Below are positions 51,330-60,113 of a stretch of 63,532 bases of DNA, piece after piece. The stretch is from Syntrophorhabdaceae bacterium. GTDB lineage: Bacteria > Desulfobacterota > Syntrophorhabdia > Syntrophorhabdales > Syntrophorhabdaceae. A program made the translations under genes and the position numbers. The notes under the pieces are model-generated. The model was not told the DNA's origin. It was given only the letters and a program-made list of their open reading frames with translations, and did not search any database. The stretch covers positions 1 to 63,532 of the forward strand of contig JAGOOA010000011.1 of the NCBI GenBank assembly GCA_017992765.1, given 5' to 3'. Numbering within the stretch: position 1 is the stretch's first letter; each line of letters starts with the position of its first letter.

Positions 51330-52925
51330 TTACTTTGCCTTGCGATATTTTTCCCTCAGTTCCTTTTTCAATATCTTCCCCTGAGGGTTCTTGGGCAGGG
51401 ATTCGACAAACTCTACTGAACGCGGCGCCTTGTACCGCGCAAGGTTTTCTTTGCAAAAATCGGAGATCTCCTCTCCGGTGGCGGACTGTCCAGGTTTCAG
51501 GACAACCACGGCATGGACCCTTTCCACCCATTTCTCATCGGGGATGCCTATTACGGCGCACTCCATCACTGCCGGATGGCGGTAGAGCACTTCTTCCACT
51601 TCGCGCGGATAGATGTTCTCTCCCCCGGATATCACCAGGTCCTTCTTCCTGTCGACGATATACATATATCCCTGGTCGTCGTAGTACCCCATATCGCCGG
51701 TATGGAGCCATCCATCTACGATCGTTTCTCTGGTAAGGTCCGGTTTGCGCCAGTAGCCGACCATAACGGACTTGCTCTGAACGATGATCTCGCCCACAAC
51801 GCCCGGCTCCACATCATTGTCGTTATCATCCACGATCCTCGCATGGACCCACAGACAGGGCTGTCCGCAGGAGGCAAGGACCTTTTGCTCCTCAGGGGAT
51901 TTGTTGACGACGTCGTGCGATTCCATCGACAGGATCGAGATATCGGGACCCGACTCTGTCTGACCGTAGCCCTGGGCAAAGATGGGGCCGAACTTGTCCA
52001 TCCCTTTGCGAAGCAGCTCCACGGGCATGGGGGAGGCCGCATACCATATCCGGTTCAGCCTTTTGAGGTCATAACGTTCCATCCCGGGCACGTTGAGCAT
52101 GCTTACCAGGTGGGTGGGGACGATATGGATGTCCGTTGCCTGCTCGTCCGCGAGGGCCTGCATGGTGGCTGCGGCGTCGAAGGAACGCTGCGGCATGATC
52201 ACGTTGCACGCTCCCGCGCTGAAAAAGGCCCAGAAGTGGGACCAGCCGCCGATGTGGAAGAGAGGGAGGATCATGACGTGCCTGTGCTCCGGCCGAACGC
52301 CTATCGTGAACACCTTTGTCCGGGCCTCTTCGAGCTTGCGGTAATGCGTGTAGATGGCGCCCCGCGGCACCCCGGTGGTGCCGCTCGTATAGAAGATGAT
52401 GAAAGGGTCGTCTTCATCAACTACGGCAGGAGGCTCCTCCTGGGGGAAGCGGGCAAGAAGCTCATCGTGATCAAGCATGCCGCCGGCCTTCCCTTCCAAC
52501 GAGATATAATGGAGGACCTGCGGTAAACGCGGACGTATGTTGTTGACGATCTCTACCAATTCGGGGCCGACGAACAATGCACGGACCCCGGAGTCGTTGA
52601 TGATGTAAACAAGCTCATCAGCGCCCATCCTGGGATTGATGGGGCATACGACAAATCCTCCTTTCATTGCGGCCCCGGTCACATCGGTGCACTCGAGGCA
52701 GTTCCAGGAAAGAAGGCCGATCCCGTCTCCCTTTTTAAACTCCAACGACAAAAGGGCGTTTACAAGGCTGTTGACGCGGCCGTTATACTGAGAAAAGGTT
52801 ACCCGCTTTTCGCCATACACAAAGACTTCGCGGTCTGCCCTGAGGAGGGCGTTCCGGTAAATGATATCTGCATAGGTGCCGATGTTGTAGCGGCTCAATT
52901 CTTTTAATATAAGTTTTTTAGACAT
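51330..52925 (-). CDS. Acyl-CoA synthetase (AMP-forming, fatty-acid/aryl-CoA ligase type)
   Basis: 531 residues, ANL superfamily. P-loop IIFYTSGTTGVPRGAIYTH (about 170-188), A5 region QGYGQTESGPDI, A7 GWLHTGDMGYYDDQGYMYIVDR, A8 hinge VISGGENIYPREVEEVL and the catalytic Lys in NPQGKILKKELR. It activates a carboxylic acid with ATP and CoA; the substrate is not readable. ATG after GAGGAGAGCGAG. It could feed the acyl-CoA metabolism implied by the 4-hydroxybutyrate cluster, but it is 31 kb away. Confidence 0.92.
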   Translation of the reverse strand: MSKKLILKELSRYNIGTYADIIYRNALLRADREVFVYGEKRVTFSQYNGRVNSLVNALLSLEFKKGDGIGLLSWNCLECTDVTGAAMKGGFVVCPINPRMGADELVYIINDSGVRALFVGPELVEIVNNIRPRLPQVLHYISLEGKAGGMLDHDELLARFPQEEPPAVVDEDDPFIIFYTSGTTGVPRGAIYTHYRKLEEARTKVFTIGVRPEHRHVMILPLFHIGGWSHFWAFFSAGACNVIMPQRSFDAAATMQALADEQATDIHIVPTHLVSMLNVPGMERYDLKRLNRIWYAASPMPVELLRKGMDKFGPIFAQGYGQTESGPDISILSMESHDVVNKSPEEQKVLASCGQPCLWVHARIVDDNDNDVEPGVVGEIIVQSKSVMVGYWRKPDLTRETIVDGWLHTGDMGYYDDQGYMYIVDRKKDLVISGGENIYPREVEEVLYRHPAVMECAVIGIPDEKWVERVHAVVVLKPGQSATGEEISDFCKENLARYKAPRSVEFVESLPKNPQGKILKKELREKYRKAK

Positions 52926-53101
52926 CTCGCTCTCCTCAAAAAAAACGGTTTATCGCGCCTGGAAGGTCAAGCCTGCATCTTCTTCAATGATACCACCTAA
53001 AAATTATTCAGGTCAAGGACCGGCGTTTTGAACGCCGCCATGCTTGGGATGGTTTGCAACTTTCCTGCAAAAAATAGTATACTTTTTTTCAGCGTGCCCT
53101 T

Positions 53102-53680
53102 ATGGATATTTCAGAAAAAAACGTCACTGGCAACCAAAAGAACGCTGCAGGACAGGAGCGGGGGTATATAGTCGTCCTGACCGGCAACGGGAAGGGAAAG
53201 ACGACCTCTGCCCTGGGCATGGCAATGCGGGCCCTGGGGCACGGGGCCAGGGTTATCATGCTCCAGTTCCTCAAAGGCACGTGGCGATACGGCGAGCTGG
53301 AGACGGCAAAGAGGCTTTCGCCTGACTTTTCTATTCACCCGCTCGGCAAGGGATTTGTCCATGTGGATCCCGAGAACCCCGACCCCGCAGATATAGAGAC
53401 CGCGCGGAAGGCATGGGAGGCCTGCAAAGTGGCCTTGTTTTCCGGAAAATACGGGATGATAATACTGGATGAGATAAACAATGCGATCTCCTATGGGCTG
53501 CTTCCCGTCGACGAGGTGCTGGACGCCCTTGTAAAACGCCCGCAAAACCTGCACGTTGTGCTTACCGGAAGGGACGCCCATCCCCGCCTGCTGGAAATGG
53601 CCGACCTTATAACAGAGGTCACCGAAGTGAGGCACCCTTACCGGAAGGGTGCGGCCGCGCGAAAAGGGATAGAGTACTAA
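53102..53680 (+). CDS. cobO: Cob(I)yrinic acid a,c-diamide adenosyltransferase
   Basis: 192 residues, CobA/CobO/BtuR family: P-loop LTGNGKGKTTSALGMAMRAL, MLQFLKGTWRYGE, MIILDEINNAISYGLL and VLTGRDAHPRLLEMADLITE. It adds the 5'-deoxyadenosyl group to corrinoids. No other cobalamin gene is adjacent, so it may act in B12 salvage or assist B12-dependent enzymes. Confidence 0.94.
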   Translation: MDISEKNVTGNQKNAAGQERGYIVVLTGNGKGKTTSALGMAMRALGHGARVIMLQFLKGTWRYGELETAKRLSPDFSIHPLGKGFVHVDPENPDPADIETARKAWEACKVALFSGKYGMIILDEINNAISYGLLPVDEVLDALVKRPQNLHVVLTGRDAHPRLLEMADLITEVTEVRHPYRKGAAARKGIEY

Positions 53681-53762
53681 TTCCAAATATTTTTCTTTAT
53701 TATTCCTTTTTTTTAATTTAGAATAATGCAAAGTATGACAATTTATCCGGAGGGAATCGCAG

Positions 53763-54614
53763 ATGCCCCCAAACAGCGTCCTGACCCATGAGAACATCCT
53801 GGGAGAGATCAAGGCTATATGCAGGTCGAACTACAACGACGATGATGTCCGCCTCGTCGAACGCGTCTTCAAGGATTCCATAAGCCTGTTCGACGGAAAG
53901 ACAGAGGGCTTTCTTAAATGCGATACCAGGTACCACAACATCATTCATACCCTCCAGACGATCCCGCCCTTCATAGAGATCATCGACGGCTGGAACAAAA
54001 GCAAGAGCGTTCCCTTCGTCTCCAAGGAATACTATATGCTCGGCATTATAGCGGTCATCCTTCACGATACGGGCTACATAAAATGCGATGACGATACAGA
54101 GGGAACGGGCGCAAAATATACCTTCACCCATGTTCAGCGAAGCATTGATTTTGCAGGGGACTACCTTCCCGGGATCGGCCTCGACAAGGACGGCATCGTC
54201 AGCGTCCAGAACGCCATCCGCTGCACCGGGGTCATCTTCGACAACAAGGTGCATTTTCATTCAGACGAGGAAAGGGTGATCGGATACGCCCTCGGCACCG
54301 CAGACCTCCTGGGGCAGATGTCGGCCTCGGACTACGTAGACAAACTCCCCGCCCTCTACCTTGAATTTGAAGAGGCATATAATTTTGAGGGGATGGAAAA
54401 CCTGTACGGCAGGGGATCAACGCTGTTCAACGACAGCGGCCACCTCATCGTGAACACGCCCGTCTTTTTCGAAAAGATCGTCATGGAACGCTTCAAGATG
54501 ATGGGGTCGGTCTATACGTATCTCACATATCATTTTAACAGCAATGATAACCCTTATATCAAAGAGATCGAAAAAAATCTTGAAAAGATCAAGAGCATCG
54601 CTGCCACACAATAG
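53763..54614 (+). CDS. HD-domain metal-dependent phosphohydrolase-like protein
   Basis: 283 residues, ATG after GGAGGG. The likely metal ligands are His in RYHNIIHT (about 58-63), the HD pair in VILHDTGY (about 100) and His in FTHVQRSIDFAGDY (about 120); NAIRCTG follows. This resembles predicted HD-superfamily phosphohydrolases or phosphodiesterases. There is no signal peptide and no second domain. The substrate is unknown. It lies upstream of ubiE with a 26-bp gap and may be co-transcribed. Confidence 0.78.
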   Translation: MPPNSVLTHENILGEIKAICRSNYNDDDVRLVERVFKDSISLFDGKTEGFLKCDTRYHNIIHTLQTIPPFIEIIDGWNKSKSVPFVSKEYYMLGIIAVILHDTGYIKCDDDTEGTGAKYTFTHVQRSIDFAGDYLPGIGLDKDGIVSVQNAIRCTGVIFDNKVHFHSDEERVIGYALGTADLLGQMSASDYVDKLPALYLEFEEAYNFEGMENLYGRGSTLFNDSGHLIVNTPVFFEKIVMERFKMMGSVYTYLTYHFNSNDNPYIKEIEKNLEKIKSIAATQ

Positions 54615-54640
54615 CCGGCACAGATGGTGACAACCCCCCG

Positions 54641-55393
54641 ATGGAAAAACCTCCGAAGAACAGATATCCTTCCGTAAGACACATAAGCAGCGCAGAGCAC
54701 AGGGGGATCGTCAAAGAAATATTTTCAACGATAACCGGGCGCTACGACCTCCTCAATCATGTGCTCAGCATGGGGATCGATATATACTGGCGCAGGTTTG
54801 CCGTAAAGAAGATGCGCTTTTTCAAAACCTTCCGCCTCCTTGACGTTGCCACAGGGACCGGCGACGTTGCCGTCTGCGCCTCGGCCGTACATCCCGATAT
54901 CGGCATAACAGGCCTCGACTTTATACAGAACATGCTTAAGGCGGGCAAGGCGAAGATATCCCGCAAAGGACTTGGCCAAAAGATATCCCTCGTGCAGGGC
55001 GATGCCGAATCCCTTCCCTTTTCCGACAATACCTTTGACGTCGTTTCCATCGCCTTCGGCATCCGGAACATACCAGACAGGAAAGCAGCCATAGAAGAAA
55101 TGATCCGGGTGCTGGTACCTGGCGGCAGGCTCATGGTTCTGGAGATGACATTCGCGAGGCGCTCCCTTTTCAGGAATGCTATCAGGCTCTATCTGAACCG
55201 CATCCTTCCATTTATTGCGGGAAGGATCACGGCAAACCCCGGCGCCTATCACTACCTCGCAGACTCGATCATGAACTTTCCCCCGCCTGCCGAATTCGCA
55301 GGATCCCTTGAAGGCCTCGGCCTCAAAGAGGTCGCTGTGCACTCCCTCACCTTCGGCACCACCTGCCTCTACATAGGCCTGAAGCCTTCATAG
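54641..55393 (+). CDS. ubiE: Ubiquinone/menaquinone biosynthesis C-methyltransferase
   Basis: 250 residues. ITGRYDLLNHVLSMGIDIYWRR, SAM motif LLDVATGTGDVAVCA, VQGDAESLPFSDNTFDVVSIAFGIRN (cut: AFGIRNIPDR) and the C-terminal FGTTCLYIGLKPS define UbiE/MenG. In an anaerobe it would make menaquinone from demethylmenaquinone (MenG role). It overlaps the convergent acyltransferase gene by 6 bp. Confidence 0.92.
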   Translation: MEKPPKNRYPSVRHISSAEHRGIVKEIFSTITGRYDLLNHVLSMGIDIYWRRFAVKKMRFFKTFRLLDVATGTGDVAVCASAVHPDIGITGLDFIQNMLKAGKAKISRKGLGQKISLVQGDAESLPFSDNTFDVVSIAFGIRNIPDRKAAIEEMIRVLVPGGRLMVLEMTFARRSLFRNAIRLYLNRILPFIAGRITANPGAYHYLADSIMNFPPPAEFAGSLEGLGLKEVAVHSLTFGTTCLYIGLKPS

Positions 55394-56560
55394 CACCCTT
55401 TGTGCAAAAGGCAGCCTTCTTATGATGAAACGGCATACGAGAAAGCAGAGCGCGCTGCCGGCAACAAAGGCCGTGATGAACTTTAAGAAAGGGTAGCCGT
55501 TGAGCGCATCCCTGGTAAGGTAGGTATACGCAACGATGACGGGCGCATGAAAGATAAAGACTGCGTATGCGTCTTTAGCCATCTCTTTTACGACCCCCGG
55601 CTGCTTGTTGAAGAATTTTCTGAAGATATACGAGAGGCTTATCGTGCTCCCAATGGCGATAACCGTTTCTACGTACGTTGCCAAAAGCGCCTTCAGCGAA
55701 ACCCCTCCCCTGAGAAATGAAAGGTCCGCCTGTGACGACCATGCAACATAAACAATGATGCAATATGCTAAAGCCGCAGCCGCCGTGATGACCGTCCACC
55801 GCCTGCCTGTGGCCTCCGTGATCCCCTCGAGCCACCCGTTGCGATAGGCCATGATCCCGGCAGCAAAGAACGCTACGTATACCGCGTAGTTGCCTATGCG
55901 CAGGCGAAAGACCTGCCTTGCTGTCGGGAAATAGACGCGGATAACAAAGGTAGCGGCTGCGAGCATAATGATAAACAGCAGGATGGCCCTGTCTTTCGGG
56001 AATGACGTACTCTTTTTTTTGAGTGAGCCGGAAGGCCTTCGCCAAGAGCGCCACAAGGCATACACAACGGAAAAGACCAGGAGCACCTCCAGGAACCACG
56101 CCGGCCCCGGCGCAACGTTTTTCAAAAAGAATATATTTTCCCAGAAAGAATATTCGGCGGCGAGGGTCCCCCTGTTCATGAGGTATACGAGCGAAGGACG
56201 TACCAGGAACGCAAAGATCACAAGAGGTATGCCGAGCCGGATGAACCGGTCCTTCAGGAATGCGGAAGTGCCTTTACGGTCGTATGAGCCGGGAGTGAAG
56301 TATCCCGTTATCATGAAAAAACATCCCAGCACCCACGTCCTGTTCAATGCCATGAGGAGCGTAAGGACAAGGTTCGTGAACGCATCGTCGGTGTTCTCGT
56401 AATAATACCAGCCGCTGCGGGCGCCGTAGGTGAGGGCTACATGGTGGAGGATTACAAGCACCGTGAACAAAAGCCGCATGTTGTCGATATAGAACATCCT
56501 GGTCGGCGACGGCTCTTTTACCGGAGCACCCTTTATGATCAGTTCTGTTGACGAGGACAT
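55388..56560 (-). CDS. Acyltransferase 3 family membrane protein
   Basis: 390 residues with about ten membrane segments. The N terminus FYIDNMRLLFTVLVILHHVAL, with the HH pair, and the block WVLGCFFMITGYFTPGSYDRKG, then FLKDRFIRLGIPL, are typical of Acyl_transf_3 proteins (OpgC/OafA-like), which modify sugars, glycans or lipids with acyl groups at the inner membrane. The substrate is unknown. The 418-bp gap upstream, shared with the divergent MFS gene, holds the 32-bp tandem repeats. Confidence 0.87.
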   Translation of the reverse strand: MSSSTELIIKGAPVKEPSPTRMFYIDNMRLLFTVLVILHHVALTYGARSGWYYYENTDDAFTNLVLTLLMALNRTWVLGCFFMITGYFTPGSYDRKGTSAFLKDRFIRLGIPLVIFAFLVRPSLVYLMNRGTLAAEYSFWENIFFLKNVAPGPAWFLEVLLVFSVVYALWRSWRRPSGSLKKKSTSFPKDRAILLFIIMLAAATFVIRVYFPTARQVFRLRIGNYAVYVAFFAAGIMAYRNGWLEGITEATGRRWTVITAAAALAYCIIVYVAWSSQADLSFLRGGVSLKALLATYVETVIAIGSTISLSYIFRKFFNKQPGVVKEMAKDAYAVFIFHAPVIVAYTYLTRDALNGYPFLKFITAFVAGSALCFLVCRFIIRRLPFAQRVL

Positions 56561-56691
56561 TCTTTCCTTATCTCCTGTTCTGCTTTATTCAACCCGGATG
56601 ATACTCCGCATCGTGCCGCGGGCAACACCTTTCCCTCTCCCCTCGCGAAAGAGGGGTTCACAGATAGATTTCTCGCTGACAGTCTGCTCAT

Positions 56692-56830
56692 TTCCCTCTC
56701 CCCTCGCGGGAAAGCCACGAAAGTCCCCTCTCCCCTCGCGGGAAAGCCACGAAAGTCCCCTCTCCCCTCGCGGGAAAGCCACGAAAGTCCCCTCTCCCCT
56801 CGCGGGAGAGGGCCAGGGAGAGGGGGCATG
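56692..56830. repeat. 32-bp tandem repeat array, GC-rich hairpin units
   Basis: Units start at 56692, 56724, 56756 and 56788 (the last partial), each with CCCTCTCCCCTCGCGGGAAA followed by GCCACGAAAGT. The last unit continues into GGGAGAGGGCCAGGGAGAGG, which closes a hairpin with CCCTCTCCC. A further single unit-like CCCTCTCCCCTCGCGAAAGA is at about 56632-56651. The CCCTCTCCC...GGGAGAGGG palindrome is a well known type of proteobacterial intergenic repeat. The rest of the 418-bp gap shows no gene. Confidence 0.88.
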
Positions 56831-56978
56831 ATCACGCCGTTTCTATCCTCTGATACCCCTCTGCTTGCGGCGGGGTAGTTCATTTGCATGCAATTGTAGT
56901 TAATTTGCGTCCTTTAAACAAGCAAATTCAAAAAACGGCTTGCAAAGGGGCAACAAAAATGAGAACCTTGTGCAGAAA

Positions 56979-58406
56979 ATGATCACCAACAGGTCTCAGC
57001 AGTTCCTCATAGTCATAAGCGTCGCCTTCAGCTCCTTTATGGCAAGATTGAACAACTACACGGTCAACGTCTCTCTGCCGACCATCTCCCATGATTTTAA
57101 CATCGGCACCGGCGAGGCCTCCCGCATTGTCATGTCGTACCTCCTTATAATAACCAGTTCCCTTCTGCTATTCGGAAAGCTGGCTGACAGGGTGGGATTA
57201 AAAAGGATATTCATCATCGGCTACATTGTTTTTGTTGCAGGCTCTTTCTTGTGCGGCATTTCCCATAGCATCGATACGCTGATCGTCTCCCGCTTCGTTC
57301 AGGGCATAGGAAGCGCCATGCTTCTCGCCACAAGCTTTGCGATCATCTCAAAGTTCATACCGCCCGACCGGACGGGGTGGGCCTTCGGCATCACATCCAT
57401 GGCCTCCGCGCTTGGAGTTGCTACGGGAGCCCCTGTCGGCGGCTTGATAACAGGCTATCTCTCCTGGCACTGGGTCTTTCTCATCAACGTACCCATCGGC
57501 ATCATCGCCTTTGTCGTTGCAAGCAAAAAGATACCGGACGAAAAGCCTCAAACAAGGACAGGCGAACCGGAGCGATTCGATCTCATCGGGGCCGCGTTGA
57601 GCTTTTCAGGCCTTGCGCTGCTCCTCTGGGCCCTTAACATGGGAAAGGAGCTGGGCTGGGTCTCCCCGCCCATCGTTTTAAGCTTTCTGGCATCATTTGT
57701 AGCTCTCTCGCTTTTCGTCGTCCGCGAAAAGAGATGCAGGGCCCCGCTGCTGGACTTAGCGCTTTTCAAGGATCTAAGGTTTACCCTCGTGCTGTCCGCA
57801 ACATTCATGGCGTACCTGCTCATCGCGGGCAACGCCTTTCTGCTCCCCTTCTACCTGGAGATCATAAAAGGCCTGAACCCCCAGAAGACGGGCATGGTGC
57901 TCCTGGTGTATTCAATAATTTATGTCCTCATATCGCCATATGCAGGAAGGCTTTCCGACAAGATAAAACCGGGAACGCTATGTTCGATCGCCATGCTTTC
58001 CGCTACGGTGAACGCATTTGTATTTTCCTTCAGCCTTCAGTTCCAGGGCTTTTTGTTCGTCTTCATATTTCTCATCTGGCTTGCGCTGTCCTATGTCCTT
58101 TTTTTCTCCCCGAACAACAACCAGGTAATGAGCCTCGCGCCGGAGAACAAGCACGGCGTTGCCTCCGGGCTATTCAATACTACAACGAATTTAAGCTACG
58201 TCTTCGGGGTTGCCATATTCGAGACGGTCTTTTCCCATGCCATTCCGGGCGCCTCTTCGGCAAAAGCAAGCCTGCTCAATGTCAATATTCCCCACGGGGC
58301 ATTATTAAAGGGATTTCAGGCCACATATATATTTGGTGGATTGTCTTGCCTCGCCGCCTTTGGACTTTCTCTTATGGCAGCTAAAAACGCGATAAAAAAA
58401 TATTAA
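56979..58406 (+). CDS. MFS transporter, DHA2 (14-TM) drug exporter family
   Basis: 475 residues from the ATG at 56979 (MITNRSQQFLIVISVAFSSFM); an in-frame start 13 codons upstream is less likely. About 14 membrane segments. Motif A LLFGKLADRVGLKRIFIIG, motif C-like ALGVATGAPVGGLITGYLSWHW, and NVSLPTISHDFNI at TM1. Family members export drugs or metabolites by proton antiport. The substrate is unknown. It is convergent with the ATPase-GNAT gene. Confidence 0.9.
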   Translation: MITNRSQQFLIVISVAFSSFMARLNNYTVNVSLPTISHDFNIGTGEASRIVMSYLLIITSSLLLFGKLADRVGLKRIFIIGYIVFVAGSFLCGISHSIDTLIVSRFVQGIGSAMLLATSFAIISKFIPPDRTGWAFGITSMASALGVATGAPVGGLITGYLSWHWVFLINVPIGIIAFVVASKKIPDEKPQTRTGEPERFDLIGAALSFSGLALLLWALNMGKELGWVSPPIVLSFLASFVALSLFVVREKRCRAPLLDLALFKDLRFTLVLSATFMAYLLIAGNAFLLPFYLEIIKGLNPQKTGMVLLVYSIIYVLISPYAGRLSDKIKPGTLCSIAMLSATVNAFVFSFSLQFQGFLFVFIFLIWLALSYVLFFSPNNNQVMSLAPENKHGVASGLFNTTTNLSYVFGVAIFETVFSHAIPGASSAKASLLNVNIPHGALLKGFQATYIFGGLSCLAAFGLSLMAAKNAIKKY

Positions 58407-58461
58407 CAGCGATGCCGGGGACAACAGGCCTCCTGCCGGGTATCCACTGCCTTTTACGGGG

Positions 58462-59970
58462 TCAAACGATGTTCGGGTCGTGCGACCTCACGTAATCAAG
58501 GATCTCCTGCGCTGCCCCGGGCGCGACCTGGATCTTCGAGTAATCGATATGAACATTGTTCAGATACTGCAGGATAAGCGTATCACCGATGTGGTAAAAG
58601 GGAAGAACGCCTGCTATAAAAAAACCCAGTTCCTCGAACCGCGAGCAGAGCGCCCCCGTATAAGGATCTTCAAGACACAGGTGGAGCAAGATCTCATCGA
58701 TCTTCTTAATGCAAAGCTCTTTCAGTATAGCCCTGACATCTGACACAGAATTCTTTCCGTAGCGGTGTATTTCGATCGTCGCCCTGTTGTACCCGGGAAG
58801 GACGCTGACCGAAACGTTCGTCCGCTCCTCCATCCCCTCCGTCGATAAAGCCCCTTCCGACGCCTTAAAGATCCTGTCCAGCCCGATATCCTGGTAGACC
58901 TTCCTGATAAAAGAAGCATGATGTTCCGGAGGAAAGAGGGCTATCCCTGGCTGGTTTTCGATAGGGAGGAACCCGTATGCGACGGATTCTCTCTGGGTAA
59001 GAGCTTCCTGGATACCCTTGTAGGTCCTGTCCGCGGGAATGGCGCCGATGGCTATGGCACACCTCTTGAACCCTACTTTGAGGCCGGCTTTCTGCGCATA
59101 GATGTGATTTGTCGTGGCCTTGCTGAAAATGCCCATCAATCCTGCTTTGCGCGCCTCTTCCACGAGTTTCCCGATCATTATGTTCTGGCACCCCTGTCCC
59201 CGAAAATCAGGCTGCACCGCCGCCATGCCCGCCTCGGCAACCTTTTCCTCCAGATCGTCCCTGACGATGGCCACGTGGCCCACCACCTCGTCATCGTCCG
59301 TAACGGTCACGACCGATATGACCTTCCCTTCCCGGTAAAGCTGGGAAAATCTTTCAGGATAATAAATAGTGTCAATGCTGTAGGTGTAACCGTAGGCGCG
59401 GTAGAAGAGCTTTGAAACGGCATGCGCCTCAGAGGGCTTCATCAGGCGCACGGTAAACCTCTTTTTCTCAACCGCATACGATCCTGCCGCATCAGGGGCG
59501 GGGAAAAGCTCGAGTTCGCTCTTTTTGTGGTACTCCTCGATGCTTTTGTAATGAAGGTACTTTATGAGGTGGAGCTCCTTCCCCTCTCTCCCGAGGTTAT
59601 AGAAGTCCAGTTCGTCAACGCTTTTTTTCATAAGGTACAAACCAAGGCCCGCACCGGGGATATCGTCAAGATCTGTTGGGACGCCATATTCAGGGACCAG
59701 GCTCGGGGCGTAGGGAAGGCCCTTGTCCTTAAGGATGATCTTCATCCCCGCCGAGATCGGTTCCAGGATGACCTGATAGGTAGCCTTTTCTGACGGCTCA
59801 AAGGCATGCTTTACGATATTGACTATGGCCTCTTCCAGCGCAAGGAGCATCATCTGAACATCCATCTTTTGGAAGCCAAGCTTCTCTGCTATTTCCCTCG
59901 TATACGCCTGAATTGCAGGCAGGTAAGAGATATCGTTGGGAACGGTAAGCGTGGAGGGTTGTGTCAGCAT
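58462..59970 (-). CDS. Fusion of RsbW-like ATPase domain and GNAT acetyltransferase
   Basis: 502 residues from the ATG at 59970; a TTG seven codons upstream is the alternative. Residues about 5-140 are an anti-sigma-factor type HATPase_c: N box LALEEAIVNIVKHAF, IILKDKGLPYAP and GAGLGLYLMKKSVDEL. Residues about 170-325 are a GNAT fold: VVGHVAIVRDD, AAVQPDFRGQGCQNIMIGKL (acetyl-CoA loop RGQGCQ) and TTNHIYAQKAGLKVGF. The remaining about 170 residues (IEIHRYGKNSVSDVRAI, PFYHIGDTLILQYL) look like a second, degenerate GNAT-like domain. RsbW domains bind or phosphorylate anti-anti-sigma proteins; the fusion suggests switch-controlled acetylation. No partner STAS gene is adjacent. Confidence 0.85.
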   Translation of the reverse strand: MLTQPSTLTVPNDISYLPAIQAYTREIAEKLGFQKMDVQMMLLALEEAIVNIVKHAFEPSEKATYQVILEPISAGMKIILKDKGLPYAPSLVPEYGVPTDLDDIPGAGLGLYLMKKSVDELDFYNLGREGKELHLIKYLHYKSIEEYHKKSELELFPAPDAAGSYAVEKKRFTVRLMKPSEAHAVSKLFYRAYGYTYSIDTIYYPERFSQLYREGKVISVVTVTDDDEVVGHVAIVRDDLEEKVAEAGMAAVQPDFRGQGCQNIMIGKLVEEARKAGLMGIFSKATTNHIYAQKAGLKVGFKRCAIAIGAIPADRTYKGIQEALTQRESVAYGFLPIENQPGIALFPPEHHASFIRKVYQDIGLDRIFKASEGALSTEGMEERTNVSVSVLPGYNRATIEIHRYGKNSVSDVRAILKELCIKKIDEILLHLCLEDPYTGALCSRFEELGFFIAGVLPFYHIGDTLILQYLNNVHIDYSKIQVAPGAAQEILDYVRSHDPNIV

Positions 59971-60113
59971 GAATTCTGCATAATGTAACAAATGAAACCG
60001 GTCCAGGCAAATAGAATCGACAAAAAATGTCCCTTTTATTCGTCTTGCTCTTTGGTCCTATACACCCGGTTGACTAACATCAACGCCCGTGTTATCATGT
60101 GAAATAACATCTC

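Noticed and set aside
56692-56830. CRISPR-like array
   Set aside because: The 32-bp units follow each other without unique spacers, and no cas gene is present; it is a tandem repeat.
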